In this document: in pieces, positions 1-7,907 of the stretch
Position numbering within the stretch: position 1 is the first letter of the stretch
Layout: each line of letters begins with the position of its first letter
Assembly (NCBI GenBank): GCA_030690365.1
Contig: JAUYGX010000076.1
Location: 1 to 64,000, forward strand
Direction of reading: 5' to 3'
From: Bacteroidales bacterium
GTDB lineage: Bacteria > Bacteroidota > Bacteroidia > Bacteroidales > F082
Length of the DNA: 64,000 nt
The notes under the pieces: model-generated
The model's database searches: none
The model's input: the letters and a program-made list of their open reading frames with translations, nothing else
Told to the model about the DNA's origin: nothing
Made by a program: the position numbers and the translations under genes

Positions 1-580
1 TTTTTTATGTCATTTATGCTATAAAAGTGGATTGTCACAAGAATTTCCAATCAGTAACCAAACCCACTATTAAAAACCAAGTAATCGCCTTTCCCTCATG
101 GGGAAAGGTAAGGGATAGGGGTATTGACCTTACATAGCGGAGGAATCTGAACTTCAGCTAAATTCATGTCTTTTTTATGAGGGAGCAGCAGATTCCTCCG
201 TTCGCTCCTGGCGTCCGCTCAGTCGGAATGACAATCCTCTTTTTTATTGCCATTTACGAAATACAAAAAAGTCATTAACACAAAAATCTCCAATCAATAA
301 CCACCCCCACTACTAAAAACCAAGTAATCGCCTTTCCCCCTCGGGGAAAGGGGGGATAGGGGTATTGACCAGTTACTAAGCGGAGGAATCTGACGGACAC
401 CCAAATGCATGTTCATTTAAATGAAGCATCATCAGATTCCTCCGTTCGCTCCTGGCATCCGCTCAGTCGGAATGACAATCCTCTTTTTTATGTCATTTAC
501 GCAATAAATGAGGATTGTCACAAGGATTTCCAATGAGGGGCAAACTCACTACTAAAAACCTGGTAATCCACTGTACAGGC
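1..580. repeat. Tandem ~240 bp repeat, about 2.4 copies, with inverted arms
   Basis: This gene-free stretch consists of a tandemly repeated unit. The segment beginning near the motif ATGTCATTTA occurs around positions 7, 247 and 490, a period of about 240-243 bp, and the third copy is partial, ending near 580. Each full unit carries the block 'accaagtaatcgccttt' and an inverted repeat: CGGAGGAATCTG at 138-149 with CAGATTCCTCCG at 189-200, and the same pair at 381-392 and 433-444. The right arm is followed in both copies by TTCGCTCCTGGC and CAGTCGGAATGACAATCC. The arms flank variable 39-40 nt loops. The window begins inside a copy, so the array may extend further left. I see no coding potential and no transposase. 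From 580 to 664 I see nothing recognisable before the first gene. Confidence 0.8.
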
Positions 581-664
581 ATGGATTCCAGATCAAGATA
601 TTCTACCGATGTATTGGTTGATATTCGGGATAATTTCCCCATCTTTACCATAAAATAAAAACCT

Positions 665-1456
665 ATGCCACACTGTTCCGTAGAACAAGGTTTACTCTTT
701 TACGAGGTAAAAGGAAAGGGGAGTCCTTTACTGCTTATCGCAGGATTGGCTTCGGATGTTCAAAGTTGGGTGACTGTAAAGAAATCACTTTCTTCACATT
801 TTCAGCTGATTATGGTGGACAATAGGGGAGTTGGAAGGACGAAATTTACTTCAGGAACCATTTCCATCGATCAGATGACCGAAGATATCATTTGTCTGCT
901 TGATTGTTTAGGTTATGATAAAGTCTATGTAATGGGTCATTCGATGGGAGGGATGATCGCGATGAACCTGGCAGTAAAATACCCTGAACGAGTTGACAAA
1001 CTAGTACTTACGGCCACTACACCAAAATTGAATGCAAGAAATATCTACCAGTTGCGCGATTGGGTGACGTTCATGAAAGAAGGTATGAATTTGGAAATGT
1101 GGTACAAAAACCTGTTTTATTGGATATATTCTGATGCATTTTTCGAAAAACCGGGCATGCTTACCGCATGGTTGATGGGAGCGCTGAATTATCAATATCC
1201 GGTTATACCCGACTCCTTTAGCGAACAGGTTGAAGCCATCGTAAAGTTTGACTTTACTGAAAAACTACATCAAATAAATTGCCCGACGCTTGCCCTGAAC
1301 GCAAAACACGACCGTTTATTCAATGCCGAAGAGTCGTTTCATCTGTTCAGAACCATCAAAAACATTCAATTTGAGACTCTTCCTGAGGCGGGTCATGCAT
1401 TGCATGTTGAACAGCCTGAAGATTTTGCAAAATTGGTGACTAAATTTTTATTCTAA
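665..1456 (+). CDS. Alpha/beta-hydrolase fold protein
   Basis: A 263-residue single-domain alpha/beta hydrolase, probably a cytoplasmic esterase or lipase-like enzyme; the substrate cannot be read from sequence. The nucleophile elbow GHSMGG places the catalytic serine at residue 93. The oxyanion region is the early LLLIAGLASD segment. The acid is probably Asp216 (NAKHDRLF) and the base His244 (EAGHALHVEQPE), a pattern typical of the family (compare 3-oxoadipate enol-lactonase and BioH-like proteins). There is no signal peptide. A cap region of helices lies between about residues 120 and 200, as is usual for the family. It stands alone between the upstream repeat array and typA. No clear TAnnTTTG promoter is visible directly before it. 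Confidence 0.85.
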   Translation: MPHCSVEQGLLFYEVKGKGSPLLLIAGLASDVQSWVTVKKSLSSHFQLIMVDNRGVGRTKFTSGTISIDQMTEDIICLLDCLGYDKVYVMGHSMGGMIAMNLAVKYPERVDKLVLTATTPKLNARNIYQLRDWVTFMKEGMNLEMWYKNLFYWIYSDAFFEKPGMLTAWLMGALNYQYPVIPDSFSEQVEAIVKFDFTEKLHQINCPTLALNAKHDRLFNAEESFHLFRTIKNIQFETLPEAGHALHVEQPEDFAKLVTKFLF

Positions 1457-1525
1457 TGCCATTTACATCCATTTTTTAGCAAAAAGTTGTTTTGATCTCA
1501 CAGCTGCTTGCATGCAAATAAACAC

Positions 1526-1533
1526 TACTTTTG
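1526..1533 (+). promoter_or_regulatory. Bacteroidota -7 promoter element of typA
   Basis: TACTTTTG matches the TAnnTTTG element recognised by the Bacteroidota housekeeping sigma factor. It lies 27 bp before the ATG at 1561. The ORF-track start (TTG, 1531) falls inside this element, which rules that start out. A -33 TTTG at the usual spacing is not clear. Confidence 0.65.
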
Positions 1534-1560
1534 CACTCCGTTTTTTACCAATACTTAACT

Positions 1561-3372
1561 ATGCTATCCATTCGAAATATCGCTATCATCGCTCACGTCG
1601 ATCACGGCAAAACTACACTGGTCGACAGGATGTTACACCAGGTAAAGCTATTCAGGGAAAATGAAGTTGTGGGCGATTTAATCCTCGACAACAACGACCT
1701 TGAACGCGAACGTGGTATCACCATTCTGTCGAAAAACGTATCTGTTCGTTACAAAGACGTTAAAATTAATATCATCGACACCCCTGGTCACTCCGATTTT
1801 GGTGGCGAGGTTGAGCGTGTACTCAATATGGCAGACGGTGTTCTGTTGTTGGTAGATGCGTTTGAAGGACCTATGCCACAAACCCGTTTCGTGCTTCAAA
1901 AAGCCATCGACCTGGGACTGAAACCATTGGTTGTCGTTAACAAGGTAGATAAACCCAATTGCCGTCCCGATGAGGTGTACGAAGCTGTTTTCGATTTGAT
2001 GTTTAACCTGGGTGCTTCCGAAGATCAGCTTGATTTCCCTGTGATTTACGGATCTTCCAAGGAAGGCTGGATGTCTGATCATTGGTTAAATGTAACCGAT
2101 AACGTGAGTTATTTGCTCGATCAGGTGATTGCCCACGTACCACCCGCAAAATTCAACGAAGGCACTCCTCAAATGCAGATTACCTCGCTCGATTATTCAA
2201 GTTATGTAGGACGTATTGCCGTTGGAAAACTGCATCGGGGTACATTGCAGGTAGGACAGGCGGTTTCGCTGGTAAAGCGTGATGGTACCATCCAGAAATC
2301 CAAAATCAAGGAACTTTATTTGTTTGAAGGTCTTGGAAAAGAGAAATGTAAGGTTCCTGTTCAGGCGGGTGATATTGTGGCTTTGATGGGCATCGAAGAT
2401 TTTGAAATCGGTGATACCGTAGCAGATCTCGAAAATCCGGAAGGGCTTCCCGCCATCAAGATCGATGAGCCTACCATGAGCATGTTGTTTACCATCAACA
2501 ATTCTCCGTTTTTTGGAAAAGAAGGTAAGTATGTTACTTCCAGGCACCTGCGCGACAGGCTGTATCATGAAATTGAGAAAAACCTGGCTCTGCGAGTCGA
2601 AGAAACCAATAGTTCAGATAGTTACCTGGTGTTCGGAAGGGGAATTCTGCACTTAAGCATTTTGGTTGAAACCATGCGCCGCGAAGGTTATGAGTTTCAA
2701 TTGGGACAACCAAGAGTCATTATCAAAGAAATTGACGGAGTTAAACATGAGCCTATTGAGAGCTTAACGGTACTTGTTCCCGATGAGTTTACCGGTCGTG
2801 TGATTGATATTGTAACCCTGAGAAAAGGTGAATTCACCAATCAGGAAACAAAAAATGACCGGATGATGCTCGAATTCATCATGCCTTCGAGGGCGATCAT
2901 CGGACTCAGGAATGCCATATTAACGGCCACCGAAGGTGAAGCCATTATTGCTCATCGCTTTAAAGAGTTTGCTCCCTTGAAAGGGGACATTAAAACCCGT
3001 TCCAACGGGGCTCTCATTTCCATGGAAACCGGAATTGCGATTCCATACGCCATCTGGAAGCTTAGCGATCGTGGTAGATTTTACCTGAATACGAATGAGG
3101 AAGTGTATGCCGGACAGGTAATTGGCGAAAATAGCCGCATCGGTGATATGGTTGTAAATGTGTGCCGCACAAAAAAGCTAACTAACGTCAGGGCTTCGGG
3201 TACGGATGATAAAATATTGTTGCCACCTCCAATCCGGTTTTCACTGGAAGAATTTATGGAAGTTATCCGCGAAGACGAATACCTCGAAATCACTCCCCGC
3301 TCGTTGCGTTTACGTAAGATATTACTCAACGAAAACGATAGAAAAAGGGCAGGGAACAGATTTAGCGAGTAA
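1561..3372 (+). CDS. typA: Translational GTPase TypA/BipA
   Basis: A ribosome-associated GTPase of the EF-G-like superfamily, implicated in ribosome assembly and stress or cold adaptation. From the ATG at 1561 the protein has 603 residues, a normal TypA length; the ORF-track start at 1531 is a TTG inside the -7 promoter element. GTPase motifs are G1 [10 protein letters not shown] (11-20), G2 around RGITI (51-55), G3 DTPGH (73-77) and G4 NKVD (127-130). Domain II follows from about 200, then EF-G domain III- and V-like segments (for example '[19 protein letters not shown]') and the TypA-specific C-terminal domain. It is monocistronic in appearance: upstream is the hydrolase and downstream a pseudouridine synthase with its own promoter-like element. 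Confidence 0.97.
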   Translation: MLSIRNIAIIAHVDHGKTTLVDRMLHQVKLFRENEVVGDLILDNNDLERERGITILSKNVSVRYKDVKINIIDTPGHSDFGGEVERVLNMADGVLLLVDAFEGPMPQTRFVLQKAIDLGLKPLVVVNKVDKPNCRPDEVYEAVFDLMFNLGASEDQLDFPVIYGSSKEGWMSDHWLNVTDNVSYLLDQVIAHVPPAKFNEGTPQMQITSLDYSSYVGRIAVGKLHRGTLQVGQAVSLVKRDGTIQKSKIKELYLFEGLGKEKCKVPVQAGDIVALMGIEDFEIGDTVADLENPEGLPAIKIDEPTMSMLFTINNSPFFGKEGKYVTSRHLRDRLYHEIEKNLALRVEETNSSDSYLVFGRGILHLSILVETMRREGYEFQLGQPRVIIKEIDGVKHEPIESLTVLVPDEFTGRVIDIVTLRKGEFTNQETKNDRMMLEFIMPSRAIIGLRNAILTATEGEAIIAHRFKEFAPLKGDIKTRSNGALISMETGIAIPYAIWKLSDRGRFYLNTNEEVYAGQVIGENSRIGDMVVNVCRTKKLTNVRASGTDDKILLPPPIRFSLEEFMEVIREDEYLEITPRSLRLRKILLNENDRKRAGNRFSE

Positions 3373-3390
3373 ATAGCATTGGGGTGATTT

Positions 3391-3398
3391 TATTTTTG
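3391..3398 (+). promoter_or_regulatory. -7 promoter element before the pseudouridine synthase gene
   Basis: TATTTTTG matches TAnnTTTG in the 122 bp gap between typA and the next gene. It would give a leader of about 90 nt before the ATG at 3495. No clear -33 box is seen. Confidence 0.45.
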
Positions 3399-3494
3399 CG
3401 ATTCTGAACCCATAGGTTATAAACTTGATCGGTGACGTTTTAAATTATCTGCTTTGTTTGAAATGCGTTTGGAGTTAATAAAATATTCAATTAG

Positions 3495-4403
3495 ATGAAA
3501 TACACGGTAAAAAATACGGCCAACCTGCTCGACACGGTGCTTGAAATGTACCATGGAATTTCACGACAGAAAGCCAAACAAATCATCAGTAAGTCGTACT
3601 TCTTTAAAAATGGAAGCAGACTTGCAAACCATCCATTGGAGGCGTTGAATACCGGGGATATTCTGGAACAAACCAATATCGATCGGGGGATGAAGCCTGT
3701 TAAGATGGCCAACCGGGCTCGTCCATTTTCCATTTATTTTGAGGATGACCACCTGATTGCAGCCTTTAAACCTGCCGGGATACTCTCCTCATTCGACAGA
3801 AATCGTCCCAAAGACAACTCATTTCAAAAGGAATTGCAGTTTTACCTGAATCAGCGCGGGGAGGAAACAATCCGGTTATGGGTAATTCATCAGATCGACA
3901 GGGAAGTGGAAGGAATCATGTTGTTCGCCTTTTCAGAGGATATCCAGGCCAAAATGATTGAGCAATGGCACGATTCGCAAATCAGATATTTAGCACTCAC
4001 CGAAAATAAACCTTTTGAAAAACAAGGTGTTATTGAAAACTGGTTGCATGAAAACGCTCAACGAAAGTTGGTAGCCACACCAAAAGAAGTAGCCAATTCA
4101 AAGTTTGCCAAAACGAGTTTTGAATACCTAAAACGCTATGGCGAGAATCATTTGCTCGAATTAAATATCCACCATGGCCGCAGCAAACAAATTCGGGCAC
4201 ATCTCTCCGATTTGGATTGCCCTGTGGTAGGCGACAGGAAATATGGCGCAGATACCCTCGTATTGCGACAAATCAGGCTGGCATTGCACTCATTGGAATT
4301 TAAACACCCTGTTAAAGGAAATTTGATCTCCTTAAAATACCAGCCGGCCGCTAAATTTTTCAATCCGTCTACCACCGAAAACGAGTTGTATAAGATTTTG
4401 TAG
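3495..4403 (+). CDS. RluA-family RNA pseudouridine synthase
   Basis: A 302-residue protein that probably converts uridine to pseudouridine in rRNA or tRNA. An N-terminal S4-like RNA-binding region (about 1-65) is followed by the RluA/RluD catalytic domain. The catalytic loop is diverged: HQIDREVEGIMLFA stands where RluD has a HRLDRxTSGLLLxA-type motif, with the catalytic aspartate retained. The C-terminal family block is IHHGRSKQIRAHL followed by VVGDRKYGA. The target nucleotide cannot be assigned. The next gene, an RNA 2'-O-methyltransferase-type protein, starts 16 nt downstream, so both are probably RNA-modification enzymes. Confidence 0.9.
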   Translation: MKYTVKNTANLLDTVLEMYHGISRQKAKQIISKSYFFKNGSRLANHPLEALNTGDILEQTNIDRGMKPVKMANRARPFSIYFEDDHLIAAFKPAGILSSFDRNRPKDNSFQKELQFYLNQRGEETIRLWVIHQIDREVEGIMLFAFSEDIQAKMIEQWHDSQIRYLALTENKPFEKQGVIENWLHENAQRKLVATPKEVANSKFAKTSFEYLKRYGENHLLELNIHHGRSKQIRAHLSDLDCPVVGDRKYGADTLVLRQIRLALHSLEFKHPVKGNLISLKYQPAAKFFNPSTTENELYKIL

Positions 4404-4405
4404 AC

Positions 4406-4413
4406 TATCTTTG
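4406..4413 (+). promoter_or_regulatory. -7 promoter element very close to the SpoU-type gene start
   Basis: TATCTTTG is a perfect TAnnTTTG match ending 5 nt before the ATG at 4419. If used, transcription would begin at or just after the start codon, giving a leaderless or near-leaderless mRNA. GTTG at 4385-4388, 17 nt upstream, could serve as a weak -33 element. Confidence 0.4.
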
Positions 4414-4418
4414 TTGAC

Positions 4419-5219
4419 ATGATAATTACCGATCACATCTCAAGTCGACATAATTCAAGAATAAAACATATTTTGCAATTGCAAAAAAGCCAGGTGCGTA
4501 CTTCGGAGCAACTGTTTGTAATTGAGGGTATAAAGGAGATCGAAAAGGCCTTTTATTCGGGTATCTCCATCGAAAGTGTATTTTTTTCTCCCGCAATCAT
4601 ATCTGTAAATCATCTCGGTGAATTGCTGGGTAATCAATTAAAATTTCCTGTTTTTGAAGTCACATCGGAGGTATATGCAAAAATCGCTTACCGCGAAAAT
4701 TCCGGAGGTGTAGTCGTGCTTGCCCGAATGCCTGAAAATTTGCCTGACCAGAACTCGAACAATCCAAATCCACTGTATCTTGTAATTGAAGGTGTTGAGA
4801 AACCCGGTAACCTGGGTGCTATCTACCGTACAGCCGATGCAGCAGGCGTTGATGCCATCCTGGTATGCGATCCAAAAACAGATATCTACAATCCAAACAC
4901 CATCAGGGCTTCTTTGGGATGTGTGTTTACCGTCCCCACCATTATGATGGACAGTCATTCAGCCATTTCATGGTTGAAAAAACAAGGAATTCAAATTTTA
5001 AGTACCTATCTGCAAGCCGCTATTCCCTATCATACAGCCAATTTTAAAATGCCCACCGCCATTGTCATGGGAACGGAAGCCACAGGAATTACAGAAGAAT
5101 GGGTAGATGCCTCCGATGCCAACATCATCATTCCCATGCGCGGGCAAGCCGATTCGATGAATGTGTCGGTATCCACTGCCATAGTTGTTTTCGAAGCCAT
5201 GCGTCAAAGGGGATTTTAG
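4419..5219 (+). CDS. TrmH/SpoU family RNA 2'-O-ribose methyltransferase
   Basis: A 266-residue SPOUT-class methyltransferase using S-adenosylmethionine on rRNA or tRNA ribose. The N-terminal third resembles the substrate-binding SpoU_sub_bind region. The three catalytic-domain motifs are clear: motif 1 EKPGNLGAIYRTADAAG with the key Asn and Arg, motif 2 VMGTEATGI, and motif 3 IPMRGQADSMNVSVSTA, which forms the trefoil knot and cofactor site. The specific target cannot be assigned. It lies just after the pseudouridine synthase and ends 23 bp from the convergent trkH gene. Confidence 0.93.
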   Translation: MIITDHISSRHNSRIKHILQLQKSQVRTSEQLFVIEGIKEIEKAFYSGISIESVFFSPAIISVNHLGELLGNQLKFPVFEVTSEVYAKIAYRENSGGVVVLARMPENLPDQNSNNPNPLYLVIEGVEKPGNLGAIYRTADAAGVDAILVCDPKTDIYNPNTIRASLGCVFTVPTIMMDSHSAISWLKKQGIQILSTYLQAAIPYHTANFKMPTAIVMGTEATGITEEWVDASDANIIIPMRGQADSMNVSVSTAIVVFEAMRQRGF

Positions 5220-5242
5220 TTTTCGTAGATAGTCCTTAACTC

Positions 5243-6679
5243 CTACTTTTTCCAAAACATAGGAGTGAAAATCAATAAAAAGGAATAGATTTCCAAACGG
5301 CCCATCAGCATAAAAACCGTGATAATAAATTTGCTGATGGACGGTAGCGAATAGAAATTGCTCATGGGTCCCACAGCACCAAATCCGGGGCCAATACCGC
5401 CCATCGCCGTTGCAATGGCACTGGTGGAAGTGGTGCCATCCAAACCGGTGAGAATAAGCAGGATGCTGCCAATGGCAAAGACAATCAGATAAGTGATGAT
5501 AAATGTCAACAGTGAGCTGTTGTTGTCTTCATTCAGAATATTTCCATTAAGCTTTACAGTGAAAACACCCTTTGGATGCAAGCTTTTTTGAAGCAGGCGT
5601 TTGATGTTTTTAAGGGCCACCAGGTGGCGTGCCATTTTTATCCCACCTGATGTACTGCCTGTGCTGCCACCGATAAACAGCATCCCGAAAACCAAAAGGG
5701 TACCTAATTTAGGCCACAACAGATAGTCCGAAGTGGCGAAGCCCGTACAAGTAATAATAGAAACCGTTTGAAAAAAGGAATCCCGAAACGAGAGCTCCAG
5801 CGATCGGGGTGTCTGAAAATATAAAACAGCCGTTACAGCCAATCCCAATACCAATATTACAGTGATGTAAAACCTGAATTCATCATTTTTCCTGATATGT
5901 GCTACATCGCGAAGAAACAGGTAGTAATGAATCACAAAATTGGTGCCTGCAAGCACCATGAAAATGATGATAACATATTGAATATAGGGAGAATAGTTGG
6001 CAATACTGGCGTTCTGTGTTGAAAATCCACCAGTGGCTACTGTCCCGAATGAGTGGCAGACACTATCGAAAAGAGGCATATCCCCCAAAAAAAGAAATAT
6101 TGCCTCAATGGCTGTCAGCAGTAGGTAGATAATCAGTAAACGGTACCCCATGGCCTTCATCCGTGGCCTGATTTTATCTTTCAGTGACGATTCCGCCGTA
6201 AACAGGTTGTAGTTCCCGATTTTTAGTGATGGTGAAACGATGATAACGAGCACAATGATACCGATTCCACCAATCCAGTGGGTCAGACTTCTCCAGAAAA
6301 GCAGCGATTTGGGCAGGGCTTCTATGTCGTTTAAAATGGATGATCCTGTGGTTGTATATCCTGAAACGGATTCAAAATAAGCATCCATTATGTTGGGTAT
6401 GTAACCCGAAATGAGATAGGGAAGGGCGCCAATCATCGAAATAATCACCCACGCTGCAGTAACCGAAACATAGGCTTCTTTCTTTCCCATTTCAACTACT
6501 TTATTCCTTTTTGAAAGTAAGAAGCTTATAGCCACCAGCATCGCAGCAGCCACAAACGAAAGCAAAAATGGTGTTGCGGGTTCATCGTAATGCCAAGCCA
6601 GGGCCATGCAAAATAAAAGCGCTATGGCGGAAATGGTGATGACCCTTTGCAGGATTCGCAGTACAGTGTTGATATTCAT
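5243..6679 (-). CDS. TrkH/KtrB-family potassium uptake protein
   Basis: A 478-residue polytopic inner-membrane protein, the translocating subunit of a Trk/Ktr potassium transporter. Four pore-loop repeats carry the conserved glycine region: SGYTTTGSS (106-114), TVATGGFST, ITCTGFATSD and AMGGIGPGFGAVGP. The FWRSLTHWIGGIG segment and the GSTGSTSGGIKMARH cytoplasmic/TM boundary are typical of TrkH. Such proteins normally work with a cytoplasmic TrkA/KtrA-type NAD(H)/ATP-binding partner, and none is encoded in the window. The leader appears long (about 140 nt from the -7 element at 6825-6832) and contains a hairpin followed by a T-run. Confidence 0.93.
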   Translation of the reverse strand: MNINTVLRILQRVITISAIALLFCMALAWHYDEPATPFLLSFVAAAMLVAISFLLSKRNKVVEMGKKEAYVSVTAAWVIISMIGALPYLISGYIPNIMDAYFESVSGYTTTGSSILNDIEALPKSLLFWRSLTHWIGGIGIIVLVIIVSPSLKIGNYNLFTAESSLKDKIRPRMKAMGYRLLIIYLLLTAIEAIFLFLGDMPLFDSVCHSFGTVATGGFSTQNASIANYSPYIQYVIIIFMVLAGTNFVIHYYLFLRDVAHIRKNDEFRFYITVILVLGLAVTAVLYFQTPRSLELSFRDSFFQTVSIITCTGFATSDYLLWPKLGTLLVFGMLFIGGSTGSTSGGIKMARHLVALKNIKRLLQKSLHPKGVFTVKLNGNILNEDNNSSLLTFIITYLIVFAIGSILLILTGLDGTTSTSAIATAMGGIGPGFGAVGPMSNFYSLPSISKFIITVFMLMGRLEIYSFLLIFTPMFWKK

Positions 6680-6773
6680 AACGTTGCCTTTACCATTCAG
6701 AAATCAAATACTTACTGAATGTTTCAGGTTCACTTCTTTTCGATGGTAAACTACTACGTTTTCATTTTTTGAT

Positions 6774-6815
6774 AAAAAAAAACCAGTCATTGTCATGAAC
6801 ATATTTCCTGGTTTT
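6774..6815 (-). terminator. Hairpin plus T-run in the trkH leader (attenuator or upstream terminator)
   Basis: On the minus strand AAAACCAG (6815-6808) pairs with CTGGTTTT (6786-6779) around a 21 nt loop and is followed by more T residues. It lies downstream of the trkH -7 element and upstream of its ATG. It could be a transcription attenuator for trkH or the terminator of the upstream nuclease-like gene that ends at 6946. Confidence 0.35.
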
Positions 6816-6824
6816 ATGCGGGTG

Positions 6825-6832
6825 CAAAAATA
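6825..6832 (-). promoter_or_regulatory. -7 promoter element of trkH
   Basis: The plus strand CAAAAATA reads TATTTTTG on the minus strand, a TAnnTTTG match followed by C. It implies a 5' leader of roughly 140 nt before the trkH ATG at 6679. Confidence 0.5.
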
Positions 6833-6945
6833 ATGTTATTTTAATTGAAGATAACGGGTAGCGGCAGTGTTTTCATCCTGCGATCAACCAAAAAAGGAAC
6901 CCAAACAAGTTCAGATTGATAAACAAACGATTGTAATGACAATTC

Positions 6946-7791
6946 CTATTTTATTATTTTGACCAAAACCGGCAGGTGATCCGATGGAAAGTGATTATTT
7001 TTCAGTCTCTTGTCGATGTGGATATATTCCGCTACCTGAAGATTTTGAACAAAGATATAATCAATGCATTCTTCTATTGGTTGGTCAATCATAAAATCAT
7101 TAAAAGTACCGGTTGGCCCGGATATTTTTCCTTTCTTATCGAATACCGGTTTTCCCATTTGTTTTGAAATATATCGAATTGGATTCGATTCAGGCTCTGA
7201 GTTAAGATCTCCCATCAATATTACAGAAGTCTTTGATTCTTCTGTGGTTATCTGGTTGATGGAATCCATTATCAACCGGGCAGATTCCATCCTGGCTACT
7301 TCGCCCAGGTGATCGAAATGCGTGTTAAAAACCCAAAGGATCCTTTGATCAGTTTTACTCAAGAATTCACCAAAGGTGCAAATTCGCGGTAATGCTGCAT
7401 CCCATCCGGTTGAAACCTGATTGGGTGTTTGCGAAAGCCAGAAAGTGGAGGAGGTCAACGCCTGAAAGTGGGTGGTATCGTAAAATATGGCCGAATACTC
7501 ACCTATACCACCGGCTTCCCTGCCAATTCCAATAAATTGATAACCAGTCAGGTTGTCTTCTAAATAGGCCATTTGTTGTGGCAATGCTTCCTGAACACCA
7601 AAAAAATCAGGATGGTACCGTTTTACGATCTCCACCAGGCCAGCCTTTCGGAAATTCCAATTGTCGGCACTGTCGGCCTGGTTATCATATCGTATATTCC
7701 ACGACATAACGCTTAGCGTTGTATCCTGAGCAACAAGGTTTACGCAAAACAAGAGGACTAAGATAAAAATCAGCTGACTTCTGGCTCTCAT
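6946..7791 (-). CDS. Secreted endonuclease/exonuclease/phosphatase family protein
   Basis: A 281-residue protein with an N-terminal signal peptide (hydrophobic FILVLLFCVNLVAQ, residues about 9-22) and one EEP domain. The DNase I-like metal-dependent fold is shown by SWNIRYDN (metal-binding Asn), FGVQE (catalytic Glu), the GDLNSEP block (catalytic Asp and Asn), CIDYIFV, and the terminal SDHLPV (Asp-His pair). Export suggests it degrades extracellular nucleic acid or acts on phosphodiester or phosphoinositide-like substrates; the substrate cannot be read from sequence. A near-consensus -7 element (TAATTTCG) lies about 25 bp upstream at 7815-7822. It is preceded on the same strand by the aconitase-type gene, separated by a terminator. 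Confidence 0.88.
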   Translation of the reverse strand: MRARSQLIFILVLLFCVNLVAQDTTLSVMSWNIRYDNQADSADNWNFRKAGLVEIVKRYHPDFFGVQEALPQQMAYLEDNLTGYQFIGIGREAGGIGEYSAIFYDTTHFQALTSSTFWLSQTPNQVSTGWDAALPRICTFGEFLSKTDQRILWVFNTHFDHLGEVARMESARLIMDSINQITTEESKTSVILMGDLNSEPESNPIRYISKQMGKPVFDKKGKISGPTGTFNDFMIDQPIEECIDYIFVQNLQVAEYIHIDKRLKNNHFPSDHLPVLVKIIK

Positions 7792-7860
7792 GGTTAAAAG
7801 TGTTTTATTAAAAACGAAATTACTTCATATTTGTCAACCTGGATGGATGTGAATACAATG

Positions 7861-7895
7861 AAAAAGCCGGCATCTTAAATGATACCGGCTTTTTA
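7861..7895 (-). terminator. Rho-independent terminator after the aconitase-type gene
   Basis: On the minus strand AAAAAGCCGGTATC, a 6 nt loop, and GATGCCGGCTTTTT form a strong stem ending in Ts. It sits just downstream of the stop at 7908. A-rich flanks on both sides mean it could act in both directions. Confidence 0.8.
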
Positions 7896-7907
7896 GTTGC
7901 TCAAATT

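Noticed and set aside
1531-1560. N-terminal extension of TypA from TTG 1531
   Set aside because: It begins inside the TACTTTTG promoter element and is not part of the conserved protein; the ATG at 1561 begins with the family N-terminus.
6679-6832. Known riboswitch (for example ydaO-type c-di-AMP) in the trkH leader
   Set aside because: No conserved riboswitch core sequence is recognisable; only a simple hairpin and T-run are visible.
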